NCBI GenBank assembly: GCA_023954195.1
Contig: JAMLIK010000004.1
Coordinates: forward strand, 186,001-250,000
Source: Xanthobacteraceae bacterium
GTDB lineage: Bacteria > Pseudomonadota > Alphaproteobacteria > Rhizobiales > Xanthobacteraceae
Length of the DNA stretch: 64,000 bases
Direction of reading: 5' to 3'
Below, piece after piece: positions 44,282 to 55,640 of this stretch. The first letter of the stretch is position 1. Every line of letters begins with the position of its first letter. The position numbers and the translations under genes are program-made. The notes beneath the pieces are model-generated. The model was not told the origin of the DNA, searched no databases, and was given only the letters and a program-made list of their open reading frames with translations.

Positions 44282-44835
44282 GAATCATCACCGAATGGGG
44301 AATGCCCGTTGAAAATATATCATATTTCCGGGCCGGCTGCCGCCGGCCAGTCAGCCCAGGGGTAAGGCGTTAACTTTAACTTTTAACTCAAAGAATTGTC
44401 CGAGGTCAGGAATATCGCCGCCTATGGCTTTCGCGATCATGACCGATGTCTGAGGCGGAACTTAGCCGAGAAAAGCACGGCCCTCCACTTTATCACGGAG
44501 CGGGAGCCAGGCTGCGCGGCGGGTGCGGTAAAATCCGTGTGATGAGTGCCTGTTGGCGGGTCTTGGCGTCAATTGCGGCGATTTCATGCCTTTTCCAGGC
44601 ACGGCAGGGTGGGGCCAGGATGGGCCGCGGCGCGCGAAACGGCGCGATTGACCCATGGCCGTCCGGCGAACAGCGTGGACGATGTCGCTTGCGCCCACGG
44701 GCCGCTGCAGGCGGGAAAACCTCGCCATCAGGCACGCATTCGGTCCGCCGCCGAATTTTGCTGGACGAAAATTCGTTGTTATGTCAGATATTTAACGTAT
44801 AGCTTCGGTTCGTCGGGAAGCGAAATGGATGTTCG
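44282..44835. other. 554-base intergenic region between T1SS unit and ugd
   Basis: No convincing gene is seen; short frames here lack homology-like composition. Near 44311, GAAAATATATCATATTTCC is an imperfect inverted repeat about 30 bases upstream of the exporter start and may be a promoter or operator. At 44370-44388 the string TTAACTTTAACTTTTAACT holds three tandem TTAACT units. Parts are less GC-rich than the rest of the window. Confidence 0.5.
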
Positions 44836-46137
44836 ATGCGCATTGCGATGATCGGTACGGGATATGTCGGTCTGGTCTCGGGCGCGTGCTTCGCCGATTT
44901 TGGGCATCAGGTCACCTGCGTGGACAAGGCGGCGGCCAAGATCGAAGCTTTGGCACGTGGTGAAATTCCGATCTATGAGCCGGGCCTCGACAACCTTGTG
45001 GCGACCAATGCGAGGGCCGGCCGGCTGACCTTCACCACGGAGCTGGCTCCGGCGGTGCGATCGGCGGACGCGGTCTTTATCGCGGTCGGCACCCCGTCGC
45101 GACGCGGCGACGGACACGCGGATCTCAGCTATGTCTATGCGGCGGCTCGTGAAATCGCGGCGAACTTGAGCGGGTTTACGGTCATCGTGACAAAGTCGAC
45201 GGTGCCGGTCGGAACCGGCGACGAGGTCGAACGGCTGATCCGGGAAGCCAATCCGGCGGCGGATGTCGTGGTCGCCTCGAACCCGGAATTCCTGCGGGAA
45301 GGCGCGGCGATCCGGGACTTCAAATTCCCCGACCGCATCGTGGTCGGCACCACGGATTCGCGCGGCCGCAAGCATCTCGCCGATATCTACCGCCCGCTGT
45401 CGCTCAACAAGGCGCCGATCATGTTCACGGAACGGCGAACGGCCGAGCTGATTAAATATGCCGCCAACGCGTTTCTCGCGACCAAGATCACCTTCATCAA
45501 CGAGATCGCGGATCTCTCGGAGCGTGTCGGTTGCGACGTTCAGGAGGTCGCGCGCGGCATCGGGCTGGACAACCGGATCGGCACCAAGTTCCTGCACGCG
45601 GGGCCGGGTTTCGGCGGGTCGTGCTTTCCCAAGGATACCCGCGCGCTGCTGAAAATCGCGCAGGATCATGAGGTGCCGCTGCGGATCGTCGAGGCGGTGC
45701 TGGCCGTGAACGACACCCGCAAGCGCGCCATGGCGCGCAAGGTCGCGAACGCGCTGGGCGGGAGCCTGCGCGGCAAGGTGATCGGCCTGCTCGGATTGAC
45801 CTTCAAGCCCGATACCGACGACATGCGCGAGGCGCCGTCGATCCCGCTGGTCGTCGGCCTTCAGGACATGGGCGCGCGCGTGCGCGCGTTCGATCCCGCC
45901 GGCATGGAGCAGGCCAAAAGCGAACTGGTCGATGTCGCGTACTGCAATGACGCCTACGAATGCGCGCGCGGCGCCGATGCCATCGTGATCGTCACCGAAT
46001 GGTCGGAATTTCGGGCGCTCGATCTCAATCGATTGAAAGACGAAATGAAGCAGCCGGTTCTGGTCGATCTGCGCAACATCTACCAGCGCGACGATGTCGA
46101 GTCGCTGGGCTTCACCTATACCGGGATCGGTCGATAA
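44836..46137 (+). CDS. ugd: UDP-glucose 6-dehydrogenase
   Basis: A 433-residue enzyme that oxidises UDP-glucose to UDP-glucuronate with two NAD+. The N-terminal Rossmann loop is 'MIGTGYVGLVSGACFADFGH', the catalytic Cys lies in 'HAGPGFGGSCFPKDTRALLK', and the C-terminal UDP-binding domain has 'VIGLLGLTFKPDTDDMREAP'. Length matches RkpK/Ugd of rhizobia. It precedes a large glycosyltransferase on the same strand by 186 bases. It would supply glucuronate, or its derivatives, for the polysaccharide. Confidence 0.96.
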   Translation: MRIAMIGTGYVGLVSGACFADFGHQVTCVDKAAAKIEALARGEIPIYEPGLDNLVATNARAGRLTFTTELAPAVRSADAVFIAVGTPSRRGDGHADLSYVYAAAREIAANLSGFTVIVTKSTVPVGTGDEVERLIREANPAADVVVASNPEFLREGAAIRDFKFPDRIVVGTTDSRGRKHLADIYRPLSLNKAPIMFTERRTAELIKYAANAFLATKITFINEIADLSERVGCDVQEVARGIGLDNRIGTKFLHAGPGFGGSCFPKDTRALLKIAQDHEVPLRIVEAVLAVNDTRKRAMARKVANALGGSLRGKVIGLLGLTFKPDTDDMREAPSIPLVVGLQDMGARVRAFDPAGMEQAKSELVDVAYCNDAYECARGADAIVIVTEWSEFRALDLNRLKDEMKQPVLVDLRNIYQRDDVESLGFTYTGIGR

Positions 46138-46323
46138 CAGGGGCCTCGCATATCGTCGTCCAGATCGAATCACTTATTGGATTACCTGGAGTCGTCGCGC
46201 GCCGATGGCGGGACCGCCGCGACAACGGTAAGGTGCGCCGGGATTCGGTATCCGCTCGCCGGATATGCGCTCATCCCGACAAGCGACGAAGCGACGTGAG
46301 GGAGATGCCGGAGGAGATATGCC

Positions 46324-48813
46324 ATGCGCGGTGAGCGCTCCCGCGCTCCCGGTTTTCTCGGGAGAGTGGAATTCGTTAAGGATGGCATCGTCGTCGGATG
46401 GGCGCTCCGAAGGAATCGGACCGGACAGCCTGTTCACGTCGAAATTCTCGTCGATGATATTCCGTATACCGTTGTCCGGGCGAGTTCGGAGCGCCAAAGG
46501 CTCAAGAAGGAATTCGCCGAATTTGACGGCGGCGCGTTTGCCGCGAAACTTCCGCTCGCCTCGCCGCTGCTGAGCGGGCCGGCCACCGTCACCGTGAGGT
46601 CATGGCCCGATGGAATTCCGCTCGACGCCAAACACGGCGCCGACGCCGAATATGTCCCGTTCGAGGGCGCCGGACCGAACATCCCGTCCGGTCTGTTCGG
46701 CCGTTCCGCCTTGCGGCCGATCGCGATCATCGTTCCGGTCCACAACGGGGCGGCCGCTTTCGAGGCTTGCCTGGATTCCCTGGTCGCGTTCACGACCGGC
46801 GATTGCCGGCTTGTCATCGTCAACGACGCGAGCACCGATCCCCGCGTGGAGGATTTGCTGTCCCGCGTCTCGAATATTCAGAACATCACGGTTCTGACCA
46901 ACAAGACCAACCGGGGCTACACCAAATCCATCAACCTGGGCTTGAAAGCCGCGGCGGATTGCGACGTCATCCTGCTTAATTCCGATACGGTGGTTTCTCC
47001 GTACTGGAGCCAAGGGCTGCGCGCGGCGGCTTACTCCAAGCCCGGCATCGGAACGGCCACGCCGATATCGAACAATGCCGGCCTGTTTTCGGTTCCGGAG
47101 CAGAACACCTCCAACACGCCGCCGGCCTGGCTTCCCGGCAATCGCTATCCGCGCGCGATTAGGCAGGCGATGCCGGGATGGCGTCCGGAGGTGCCGACCG
47201 GCAACGGCTTCTGCCTTTACATCAAGCACGATTGCTTGAAGGAGGTGGGAGCGTTCGACGCGCGCGCCTTCCCGCGCGGCTATGGCGAGGAAAACGACTT
47301 CTGCATGCGGGCGTGGCGGAAGGGCTGGAAGCACGTCATCGACGACAAGACTTTCATCCGGCACGCCGGCGCGGCCAGCTTCGGCGCCGAAAGGGAAAAG
47401 CTGATCGATCGGTCCCGCCTGGAGATCGACCGGCGCTACCCCGAATACGGTCAGGCCATCAAAATATTTGATTCCTCGGAGAAGATCAAAAGCATTTGCC
47501 ACGTCGCGCGCGCGCTGAACGGCCGGCAGTTCAGCAGCGCGACGGGCCGGCCCCGGATTTTATACGTCATCTCGACCGACACCGGAGGCACGCCGCAGAC
47601 CAACCTCGACCTCATGGGGCAACTCGGAGATGACTACGAGCCCTGGCTGCTGCGGTGCAATGGCCGCCTGCTGGAATTGTCCCGGATCGGCCCCGCGGCT
47701 TCGGTCGTCGCGACCCACACCTTTCAGGACCCCGTGACGATCCTCACCCATCGCTCGGACGAGTACGACGATGTCATTGCGAAGTGGCTGATAAAGTATG
47801 CGATCGAACTCGTCCATGTCCGGCATATCGCCTGGCACAGTCTGGGATTGATCGATCGCGCCTGCCGTCTCGGGATCCCGATCGTCTATTCATTCCACGA
47901 TTTCTATTCGCTGTGCCCGACCGTCAAGCTGCTCGACAACGACAATGAGTTTTGCGGCGGGCATTGCACGCCCGGCGCAGGCGTATGCAAGATAGAACTC
48001 TGGCCGCAGAGCGACGTTCCGCCGCTGAAACATGCCTGGGTGAATGTGTGGAGGTCGCGCTTCGAGGCGGCGCTCATGCAGTGCGATGCGTTCGTCACCA
48101 CCGACGAAAGCGCCAGAGCCATCCTGACGGACAATTTTCCGTGGCTTCTCGATCGTCCGTTCGTCATCATTCCGCATGGGCGGGATTTTCCGCGCTATCA
48201 TCGGAAATCGACGACTTCTTCGAGAGGCGACAGACCGGTCCGGATTCTCGTTCCGGGAAATATCAGCGACGCCAAGGGAGCGAGGCACATTCGCGCCATT
48301 CGCGACGCCGATAGCCGTCGGACGCTCGAATTCCATATCCTGGGCAACCGAACCGTGGGCCTGGAGGGCGAGCGCATCGTTCTGCACGGCGCCTATCAGC
48401 GGGACGATTTCGCGGCGCTCGCACGCGACATCGACGCCGACCTTGGCGCGATATTCTCGATCTGGCCGGAAACCTATTGCCATACGCTCACCGAGCTGTG
48501 GTCGATCGGGCTTCCGGTCCTCGCCTTCGATTTCGGCGCGGTCGGCAACCGAATCCGGGCGAGCGGAGGCGGATGGTTTTTGCCCAAGGACGATCCTGTC
48601 GCGATAGTCCGTCTCATCAACGGGATCCTCTCCGACCCCGCCGGCTACAATCGGAAGATCAAAGCCGTCGGACGGTGGCAGGCCGGCCACGCACGGGACG
48701 GAAGCGTGAGGCAAATGGCGGATCGATACCTTCAGCTTTACGACGACGTCTTCGAAAGACGGCGCGCGTTTCGCCACCGCGACGCCGACCGGTTGCTAAC
48801 TCAACGCGGTTGA
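46324..48813 (+). CDS. Two-domain glycosyltransferase (GT2 + GT4-like) with N-terminal sandwich domain
   Basis: An 829-residue cytoplasmic protein. Residues 1-115 form a beta-rich region ('GRVEFVKDGIVVGWALRR', 'HVEILVDDIPYTVVRAS') that may be a carbohydrate-associated sandwich. A GT2 domain spans about 130-380 ('IAIIVPVHNGAAAFEACLDS', 'LVIVNDASTD', 'VILLNSDTVVSPYW', 'GYGEENDFCMRAW'). A GT-B domain spans about 410-800 ('ILYVISTDTGGTPQTNLDLM', 'YSFHDFYSLCPTVKLLDN', 'ETYCHTLTELWSIGLPVLAF'). GGAGGAGAT precedes the ATG. It probably adds two successive sugars of the same polymer. Confidence 0.88.
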   Translation: MRGERSRAPGFLGRVEFVKDGIVVGWALRRNRTGQPVHVEILVDDIPYTVVRASSERQRLKKEFAEFDGGAFAAKLPLASPLLSGPATVTVRSWPDGIPLDAKHGADAEYVPFEGAGPNIPSGLFGRSALRPIAIIVPVHNGAAAFEACLDSLVAFTTGDCRLVIVNDASTDPRVEDLLSRVSNIQNITVLTNKTNRGYTKSINLGLKAAADCDVILLNSDTVVSPYWSQGLRAAAYSKPGIGTATPISNNAGLFSVPEQNTSNTPPAWLPGNRYPRAIRQAMPGWRPEVPTGNGFCLYIKHDCLKEVGAFDARAFPRGYGEENDFCMRAWRKGWKHVIDDKTFIRHAGAASFGAEREKLIDRSRLEIDRRYPEYGQAIKIFDSSEKIKSICHVARALNGRQFSSATGRPRILYVISTDTGGTPQTNLDLMGQLGDDYEPWLLRCNGRLLELSRIGPAASVVATHTFQDPVTILTHRSDEYDDVIAKWLIKYAIELVHVRHIAWHSLGLIDRACRLGIPIVYSFHDFYSLCPTVKLLDNDNEFCGGHCTPGAGVCKIELWPQSDVPPLKHAWVNVWRSRFEAALMQCDAFVTTDESARAILTDNFPWLLDRPFVIIPHGRDFPRYHRKSTTSSRGDRPVRILVPGNISDAKGARHIRAIRDADSRRTLEFHILGNRTVGLEGERIVLHGAYQRDDFAALARDIDADLGAIFSIWPETYCHTLTELWSIGLPVLAFDFGAVGNRIRASGGGWFLPKDDPVAIVRLINGILSDPAGYNRKIKAVGRWQAGHARDGSVRQMADRYLQLYDDVFERRRAFRHRDADRLLTQRG

Positions 48814-48897
48814 ATCAGACTTCCGGACCCCTTGAGGCCAGTCGAGGGAATCGTCACGGCGCGCTGGATTTCACGCACGGACTTGCGCCGCGACAAT

Positions 48898-49003
48898 CGT
48901 CGTCGCCGCGCAGGCGGGGACCCGGACTCCGCGGCGGTCCGGCTCCATCAATAAAGGCGAGGCCATTTCAGAATTCGAAAACCGGTCTCCACTTTTCGGG
49001 ATC
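48898..49003. repeat. Fragments of repeat families A and B
   Basis: CGTCGTCGCCGCGCAGGCGG (family A arm, one base changed) is followed after about 50 bases by GAAAACCGGTCTCCACTTTT (family B core, 48977 onward). The inverted partners are lacking, so this looks like a decayed composite. It marks the right edge of the polysaccharide locus and touches the cueR stop. Confidence 0.7.
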
Positions 49004-49443
49004 TAGCGTGCGACGGCTCCCGCGCGGGGGCGCACCGAGAGGTCTTCGCCCTCCTGTTCGCCTTCGAGCCGCTTCAGGATCGGGCAATGCGGGCGGTCAT
49101 CGCCGCGACAGCAGCCGATCAGTTCCGTCAGCGTTTCGACCATGCCCTGAAGGTCGTTGATCCGCCGTTCCAGATCCTTGACGTGCTGCTGCGCCAGACG
49201 TTTGACCTCGGAACTCTGGCGGGTTTCGTCGCGCCACAAGCCGAGCAGGTCGTTGATCTCGGCGACCGAGAAACCGAGGTCCCGCGCCCGGCGGATGAAG
49301 CGCAGCATATGCACGTCGGTGCCGGAGTAGTCGCGATAGCCAGCCGCGGTGCGGTCGGCCACCGGAATGAGGCCGTTCTGCTCGTAATAGCGGATCATCT
49401 TGGCCGAGACGCCTGATTCCCGCGACGCCTGTCCGATGTTCAT
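49003..49443 (-). CDS. cueR: Cu(I)-responsive MerR-family regulator (CueR/HmrR-like)
   Basis: A 146-residue dimeric regulator. The winged HTH is 'MNIGQASRESGVSAKMIRYY' with 'TAAGYRDYSGTDVHMLRFIR'; a long dimer helix spans about 78-110, followed by the metal loop 'CCRGDDRPHCPIL', in which the Cys pair spaced seven residues apart matches CueR. In this family it activates copper-efflux genes when Cu(I) is present. No copper ATPase or oxidase gene is adjacent, so its targets are elsewhere. It follows ccmG by 66 bases on the same strand; copper handling and cytochrome maturation may be linked but this is inference. Confidence 0.88.
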   Translation of the reverse strand: MNIGQASRESGVSAKMIRYYEQNGLIPVADRTAAGYRDYSGTDVHMLRFIRRARDLGFSVAEINDLLGLWRDETRQSSEVKRLAQQHVKDLERRINDLQGMVETLTELIGCCRGDDRPHCPILKRLEGEQEGEDLSVRPRAGAVAR

Positions 49444-49509
49444 CTGCTTTCTCCCGACATGCCGGCTGAATCGACGTTGACCCTATCCCGGCATCGCGGC
49501 GAAACCGCG

Positions 49510-50103
49510 CTACGATCCCGCCTTCAGCGCCTTTTCGATCTCCACCCGCAGCACGCGGTCGATGTTGTCCGGCGTGATCGCGCCGATCAGCTTGTAGGCG
49601 ATCTTGCCGTCGCGGCCGACGATGAAGGTTTCCGGTACGCCGTAGACGCCCCATTCGATGGCGGCGCGGCCGTTGGCGTCCACCCCGACATGGCTGAACG
49701 GGTTGCCGTAGCGGCCGAGGAAGCGGCGCGCGTTGTCGGTCTTGTCCTTGTAGTTGATGCCGACCATCTGGATGCGGCTGTCGCCGGCGAGCGCGGTCAG
49801 GAGCGGGGCTTCCTCGTGGCACGGCACGCACCACGACGCCCAGACGTTGACCAGGCTGACCTTGCCCCTGAAGGTCGCGGCATCGATGCCCGGCACCGCG
49901 ACGCCGTCGCGGGTCAGGCCGTCGAGCGCGGGCAGCACGGTCTGCGGCGCGGGCCGGCCGATCAGCGCCGAGGGAATCCGCGACACGTCGCGGTCGCCGA
50001 GCCGGACCCAGAACAGCGCCGCCAGCGCCGCGAAGGCGACGAGCGGCAGCGCCAGCAGCCAGCGCCGCTTCGGTGGCGCGGTGTCGCGGGAGGTTTCGCT
50101 CAT
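49510..50103 (-). CDS. ccmG: Cytochrome c maturation thioredoxin CcmG (DsbE)
   Basis: A 197-residue membrane-anchored periplasmic thioredoxin. An N-terminal helix (about 15-35) anchors it. The active site is 'NVWASWCVPCHEEAPLLTAL' (WCVPC) and 'EWGVYGVPETFIVGRDGKIA' gives the cis-Pro loop and the CcmG-specific acidic groove. It reduces the heme-binding cysteines of apocytochromes before heme attachment. It ends the ccmABCDG unit (named cycVWZXY in Bradyrhizobium). ccmE, F and H lie outside the window. Confidence 0.95.
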   Translation of the reverse strand: MSETSRDTAPPKRRWLLALPLVAFAALAALFWVRLGDRDVSRIPSALIGRPAPQTVLPALDGLTRDGVAVPGIDAATFRGKVSLVNVWASWCVPCHEEAPLLTALAGDSRIQMVGINYKDKTDNARRFLGRYGNPFSHVGVDANGRAAIEWGVYGVPETFIVGRDGKIAYKLIGAITPDNIDRVLRVEIEKALKAGS

Positions 50104-50119
50104 GACAGGTCCGCTCCGC

Positions 50120-50299
50120 TCATGGCAGGTCCGCCGCGCCGCGCCCGGAGCGGCGGGTCACGCCGCGCGCCTCAAGGTCGCGCAGCCGCGCCCGCTGCCG
50201 GCGGTAGTCGAGCACGATCCAGCCGATCAAAAGCAGCACCACCAGCGCCACCACGAGGTAGGACGCGACGATGAAGAAGGCGTAGGGGCCGAGCGACAT
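50120..50299 (-). CDS. ccmD: Heme exporter small subunit CcmD
   Basis: A 59-residue protein with one membrane helix ('[20 protein letters not shown]', about 5-25) and a basic cytoplasmic tail '[20 protein letters not shown]', as in CcmD, which stabilises the CcmABC-CcmE interaction. The start is five bases after the ccmC stop; ccmG starts 16 bases after its stop. It is small and easily missed, but its place between ccmC and ccmG and its topology are diagnostic. Confidence 0.9.
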   Translation of the reverse strand: MSLGPYAFFIVASYLVVALVVLLLIGWIVLDYRRQRARLRDLEARGVTRRSGRGAADLP

Positions 50300-50304
50300 C
50301 GTCG

Positions 50305-51036
50305 TCACCGACGCGGCAGGCTGGCTTGCTGCATTTGCAGCGCGCGGACGCGGCGGCGCAGGATCTCGTTGCGCATGGCGGCGAGATGCAGCGTGACGAA
50401 CAACAGCGAGAACGCCACCGCCATCACCAAGAGCGGAATCAGGAACGCCTTGTCGAGGGTCGAGCCGCCGATCCGCAGCACCGAGGCCGGCTGGTGCAGC
50501 GTGTTCCACCAGTCGACCGAGAACTTGATGATCGGAATGTTGATCGCGCCCACCAGGGTCAGCACGGCGGCCGCGCGCGCGGCGCGCGAGGGATCCTCCA
50601 CCGCGCGCCACAGCGCGATCAGGCCGAGATACATCAGGAACAGGATCAGCATCGAGGTCAGCCGCGCGTCCCATTCCCAATAGGTGCCCCACATCGGCCG
50701 ACCCCACAGCGAGCCGGTGACCAGCGCCAGGAAGGTGAAGGCGGCGCCGATCGGCGCGGCCGCCTTGGCCGAGACGTCGGCGAGCGGATGCCGCCACACC
50801 AGGGTGCCGAGCGCCGACAGGCTCATCACCCCCCACACGAACATCGAAAGCCACGCGTTGGGGACGTGGATGAACATGATCTTCACGGTCGCGCCCTGCT
50901 GGTAGTCGTCGGGCGCCAGCGCCGACTGATACAGCCCGAGCGCGAGCAGGAGCGCGGTCGCGCCCGCCAGCCACGGCAGGATTTTGGCCGTCAGCGACAG
51001 GAACCGGGTGGGGTTGGCGAGGTCGATCAGCGTCAT
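50305..51036 (-). CDS. ccmC: Heme exporter / heme-handling protein CcmC
   Basis: A 243-residue inner-membrane protein with six helices. The WWD heme-binding motif is clear: '[20 protein letters not shown]' (the Trp-rich heme platform). His residues in periplasmic loops ('[12 protein letters not shown]' and '[10 protein letters not shown]') are the expected axial ligands. CcmC attaches heme to CcmE. The ATG at 51036 is favoured over an upstream start 12 codons earlier, which would add an Arg/Ala-rich leader. ccmB ends 97 bases before it. Confidence 0.95.
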   Translation of the reverse strand: MTLIDLANPTRFLSLTAKILPWLAGATALLLALGLYQSALAPDDYQQGATVKIMFIHVPNAWLSMFVWGVMSLSALGTLVWRHPLADVSAKAAAPIGAAFTFLALVTGSLWGRPMWGTYWEWDARLTSMLILFLMYLGLIALWRAVEDPSRAARAAAVLTLVGAINIPIIKFSVDWWNTLHQPASVLRIGGSTLDKAFLIPLLVMAVAFSLLFVTLHLAAMRNEILRRRVRALQMQQASLPRR

Positions 51037-51133
51037 GGCCGTTCTGATAGTCGCCGCGCGCGCCGCAGGCAATGTCGCAGGCGCGCGTTCCGTCCCGGTT
51101 CCGCGAAAGGTGATGGGCGGAATTGTCGCATTC

Positions 51134-51802
51134 TCAATCCAGTCCGTGCCGCAGGCTGGCCGCCGCCGCCAGCGGGCCGATGACCAGCCCGGCGAGCGAC
51201 AGCGCGCACAGGATCGAGAACGGTGCGCCGAAACCGGCCGGCTCGATCACGGCGGCGTTGGCGGCGGCGACGCCGAAGATCAGCACCGGGATCGACAGCG
51301 GCAGCACCAGCACCGCCAGCAGCAGCCCGCCGCGCCGCAGCGCCACCGCCAGCGCCGCGCCGATCATCCCGGTAAAGGTCAGCGCCGGGGTGCCCGCCAG
51401 CAGCGTCAGCGCCACCGCGACGGTGGCGTCGGTGTCGAGGTTGAGCAGCAGGCCGAGGATCGGGGTGGCGACGATCAGCGGCAGCCCGGCCACCAGCCAG
51501 TGCGCCACCGCCTTGGCGAGGCAGATCAGTTCCAGCGGCGTGCGGCTCATGGTCAGGAGGTCGAGAGAGCCGTCGTCGTGGTCGGCGGCGAACAGCCGGT
51601 CCAGCGTCAGCAGGCTCGCCAGCAGCGCCCCGAGCCACAGGATGGCGGGGCCGAGCTTTTTCAGCAGCGCCAGGTCGGGGCCGACCGCGAACGGCATCAG
51701 CACCACCACGGTCAAAAAGAACAGCACGCCGATCAGCGCGCCGCCGCCGACGCGCAGCGCCACCTGGATGTCGCGGCGAACGAGGGCTGCGAGCGCGGTC
51801 AT
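51134..51802 (-). CDS. ccmB: Heme exporter permease CcmB
   Basis: A 222-residue membrane protein with six predicted helices, the permease partner of CcmA. 'RDIQVALRVGGGALIGVLFF' at the start, 'FAADHDDGSLDLLTMSRTPL' in the second loop and 'VLPLSIPVLIFGVAAANAAV' near the end are CcmB hallmarks. Its ATG overlaps by four bases (ATGA) the stop of a 55-codon frame (51799-51966) that separates it from ccmA, so translation may be coupled through that frame. Confidence 0.95.
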   Translation of the reverse strand: MTALAALVRRDIQVALRVGGGALIGVLFFLTVVVLMPFAVGPDLALLKKLGPAILWLGALLASLLTLDRLFAADHDDGSLDLLTMSRTPLELICLAKAVAHWLVAGLPLIVATPILGLLLNLDTDATVAVALTLLAGTPALTFTGMIGAALAVALRRGGLLLAVLVLPLSIPVLIFGVAAANAAVIEPAGFGAPFSILCALSLAGLVIGPLAAAASLRHGLD

Positions 51803-51966
51803 GCCGCGGCGCTCCATCGCGTGGCTTTGGTGTCGGCATGCAGGGCGCCGTGTCCCGGATGCAGCGCGGCATGCAATACCGCGCGGCTGATCCGGGACCG
51901 TTCCAGCGGCAGCGCCCGGGACACGGGACGATGGCATTTGTCGCAAGCCGGAAACGTCACCGTCAC
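51799..51966 (-). CDS. Small overlapping ORF between ccmA and ccmB with a CxxCH motif
   Basis: A 55-codon frame that begins at GTG overlapping the ccmA stop (GTGA) and ends with a TGA overlapping the ccmB ATG (ATGA). The product reads '[20 protein letters not shown]' and then a His/Ala-rich tail '[20 protein letters not shown]', with a heme-type CxxCH motif at residues 8-12 but no signal peptide. A palindromic repeat (51852-51898) lies inside it. Two exact coupling overlaps are unlikely to be chance, yet the sequence could simply be an in-frame repeat insertion that keeps ribosomes moving to ccmB. Expression is unproven; no homologue is recognised. Confidence 0.4.
   Translation of the reverse strand: MTVTFPACDKCHRPVSRALPLERSRISRAVLHAALHPGHGALHADTKATRWSAAA
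51852..51898. repeat. Palindromic repeat between ccmA and ccmB
   Basis: GTCCCGGATGCAGCGCGG and CCGCGCGGCTGATCCGGGAC are inverted arms with small bulges around a short centre. The form matches short dispersed REP-like palindromes of this bacterial group. It is inside the 55-codon frame, in a space that is normally only a few bases in ccm operons. Confidence 0.6.
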
Positions 51967-52568
51967 GACACCCGCTCCCCGATTCGCAATTGCCGCGCGG
52001 CAATGCCGAGCGGCAGGTGAGTTGCGGCCACGATGATGCCGCCGCCGCCGAGATGATCGCGCATCAAGTCCGCCATCATCGCCTGTCCGCCGGCGTCGAG
52101 CGAGGAGGTCGGCTCGTCGAGCAGCCAGAGCGGCCGCCTCACCGCCAGCAGCCGGGCGATCGACAGCCGCCGCCGCTGCCCGGCCGACAGATAGGCCGCG
52201 GGCAGGTCGGCGATATGGTCGAGGCCGACCGCCTTTAGCGCGGTGTCGAGGTTCGCGGTCGCGCCGCCCAGCGCCGCGCGCCAGAACGCCAGGTTCTCGG
52301 TCACGCTCAGGGCGGATTTGAGCGCGTCGCGGTGGCCGAGATAATGCGCCCGCTCGGCGACGGACAGATCCGCGCCGCCGCCGTCGAGGGCCAGCGTGCC
52401 GCCGGCCGGCGCGATCAGCCCGGCGATCAGTCGCAGCAGCGAGGTCTTGCCGGCGCCGTTGGCGCCGACCACCGCCAGCGCCTCGCCGGCCTCCGCCATG
52501 AAGTCGAGGCCGTCGAAGATTTCGCGCCCGCCCCGCACGCATCGAAGCCCGGTTGCGGTGAGCCGCAT
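51963..52568 (-). CDS. ccmA: Heme exporter ATPase CcmA
   Basis: A 201-residue ATPase of the CcmAB complex, which releases heme-loaded CcmE. Walker A is '[20 protein letters not shown]', the signature '[20 protein letters not shown]', Walker B '[16 protein letters not shown]' and the H-loop '[10 protein letters not shown]'. The ATG at 52568 has GGAAG eight bases upstream; ATGs at 52583 and 52598 are weaker alternatives. It is divergent from acnA with a 204-base shared promoter region. Confidence 0.95.
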   Translation of the reverse strand: MRLTATGLRCVRGGREIFDGLDFMAEAGEALAVVGANGAGKTSLLRLIAGLIAPAGGTLALDGGGADLSVAERAHYLGHRDALKSALSVTENLAFWRAALGGATANLDTALKAVGLDHIADLPAAYLSAGQRRRLSIARLLAVRRPLWLLDEPTSSLDAGGQAMMADLMRDHLGGGGIIVAATHLPLGIAARQLRIGERVS

Positions 52569-52772
52569 GACTGCGCTTCCCATGATTTCGCGGCTCATCC
52601 ATTTCACATTGCGCAAACGCGATGGTCGTTGTGGCAACAGTCCTAGAAACATTCTATAAGCCGGGTCTTGATGCAGCACACGACGCGCGCCTGCAAGACA
52701 GTCGGCTTGGCCAAGACGGTGTTTTAGTACCGCGCGCCAAGTGTCCGTCACCAAAAACTGGGATCGCTCCAC

Positions 52773-55493
<2,721 letters not shown>

Positions 55494-55540
55494 GGCCATT
55501 GCGGCGGTTTGCCTCACCGTGAAGTGAGTGGAGCGCGACG

Positions 55541-55578
55541 GGAAGGCGGCCTATGAAAAGGTCGCCTTTCCGCTTTTT
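55541..55578 (+). terminator. Rho-independent terminator of acnA
   Basis: GGAAGGCGGCC pairs with GGTCGCCTTTCC (one bulged T) around an eight-base loop; CTTTTT follows. It lies about 48 bases after the acnA stop. Confidence 0.85.
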
Positions 55579-55640
55579 GACGGCCCGATGCCGGCGACCC
55601 GGCAGCGTGGGTCCGCACGCGGCGAGAGGCGCCGCTCCCG

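Noticed and set aside
44446-44802. A 118-codon frame in the gap before ugd
   Set aside because: No ribosome-binding site, Arg/Gly-rich shadow-like product, overlaps other equally weak frames.
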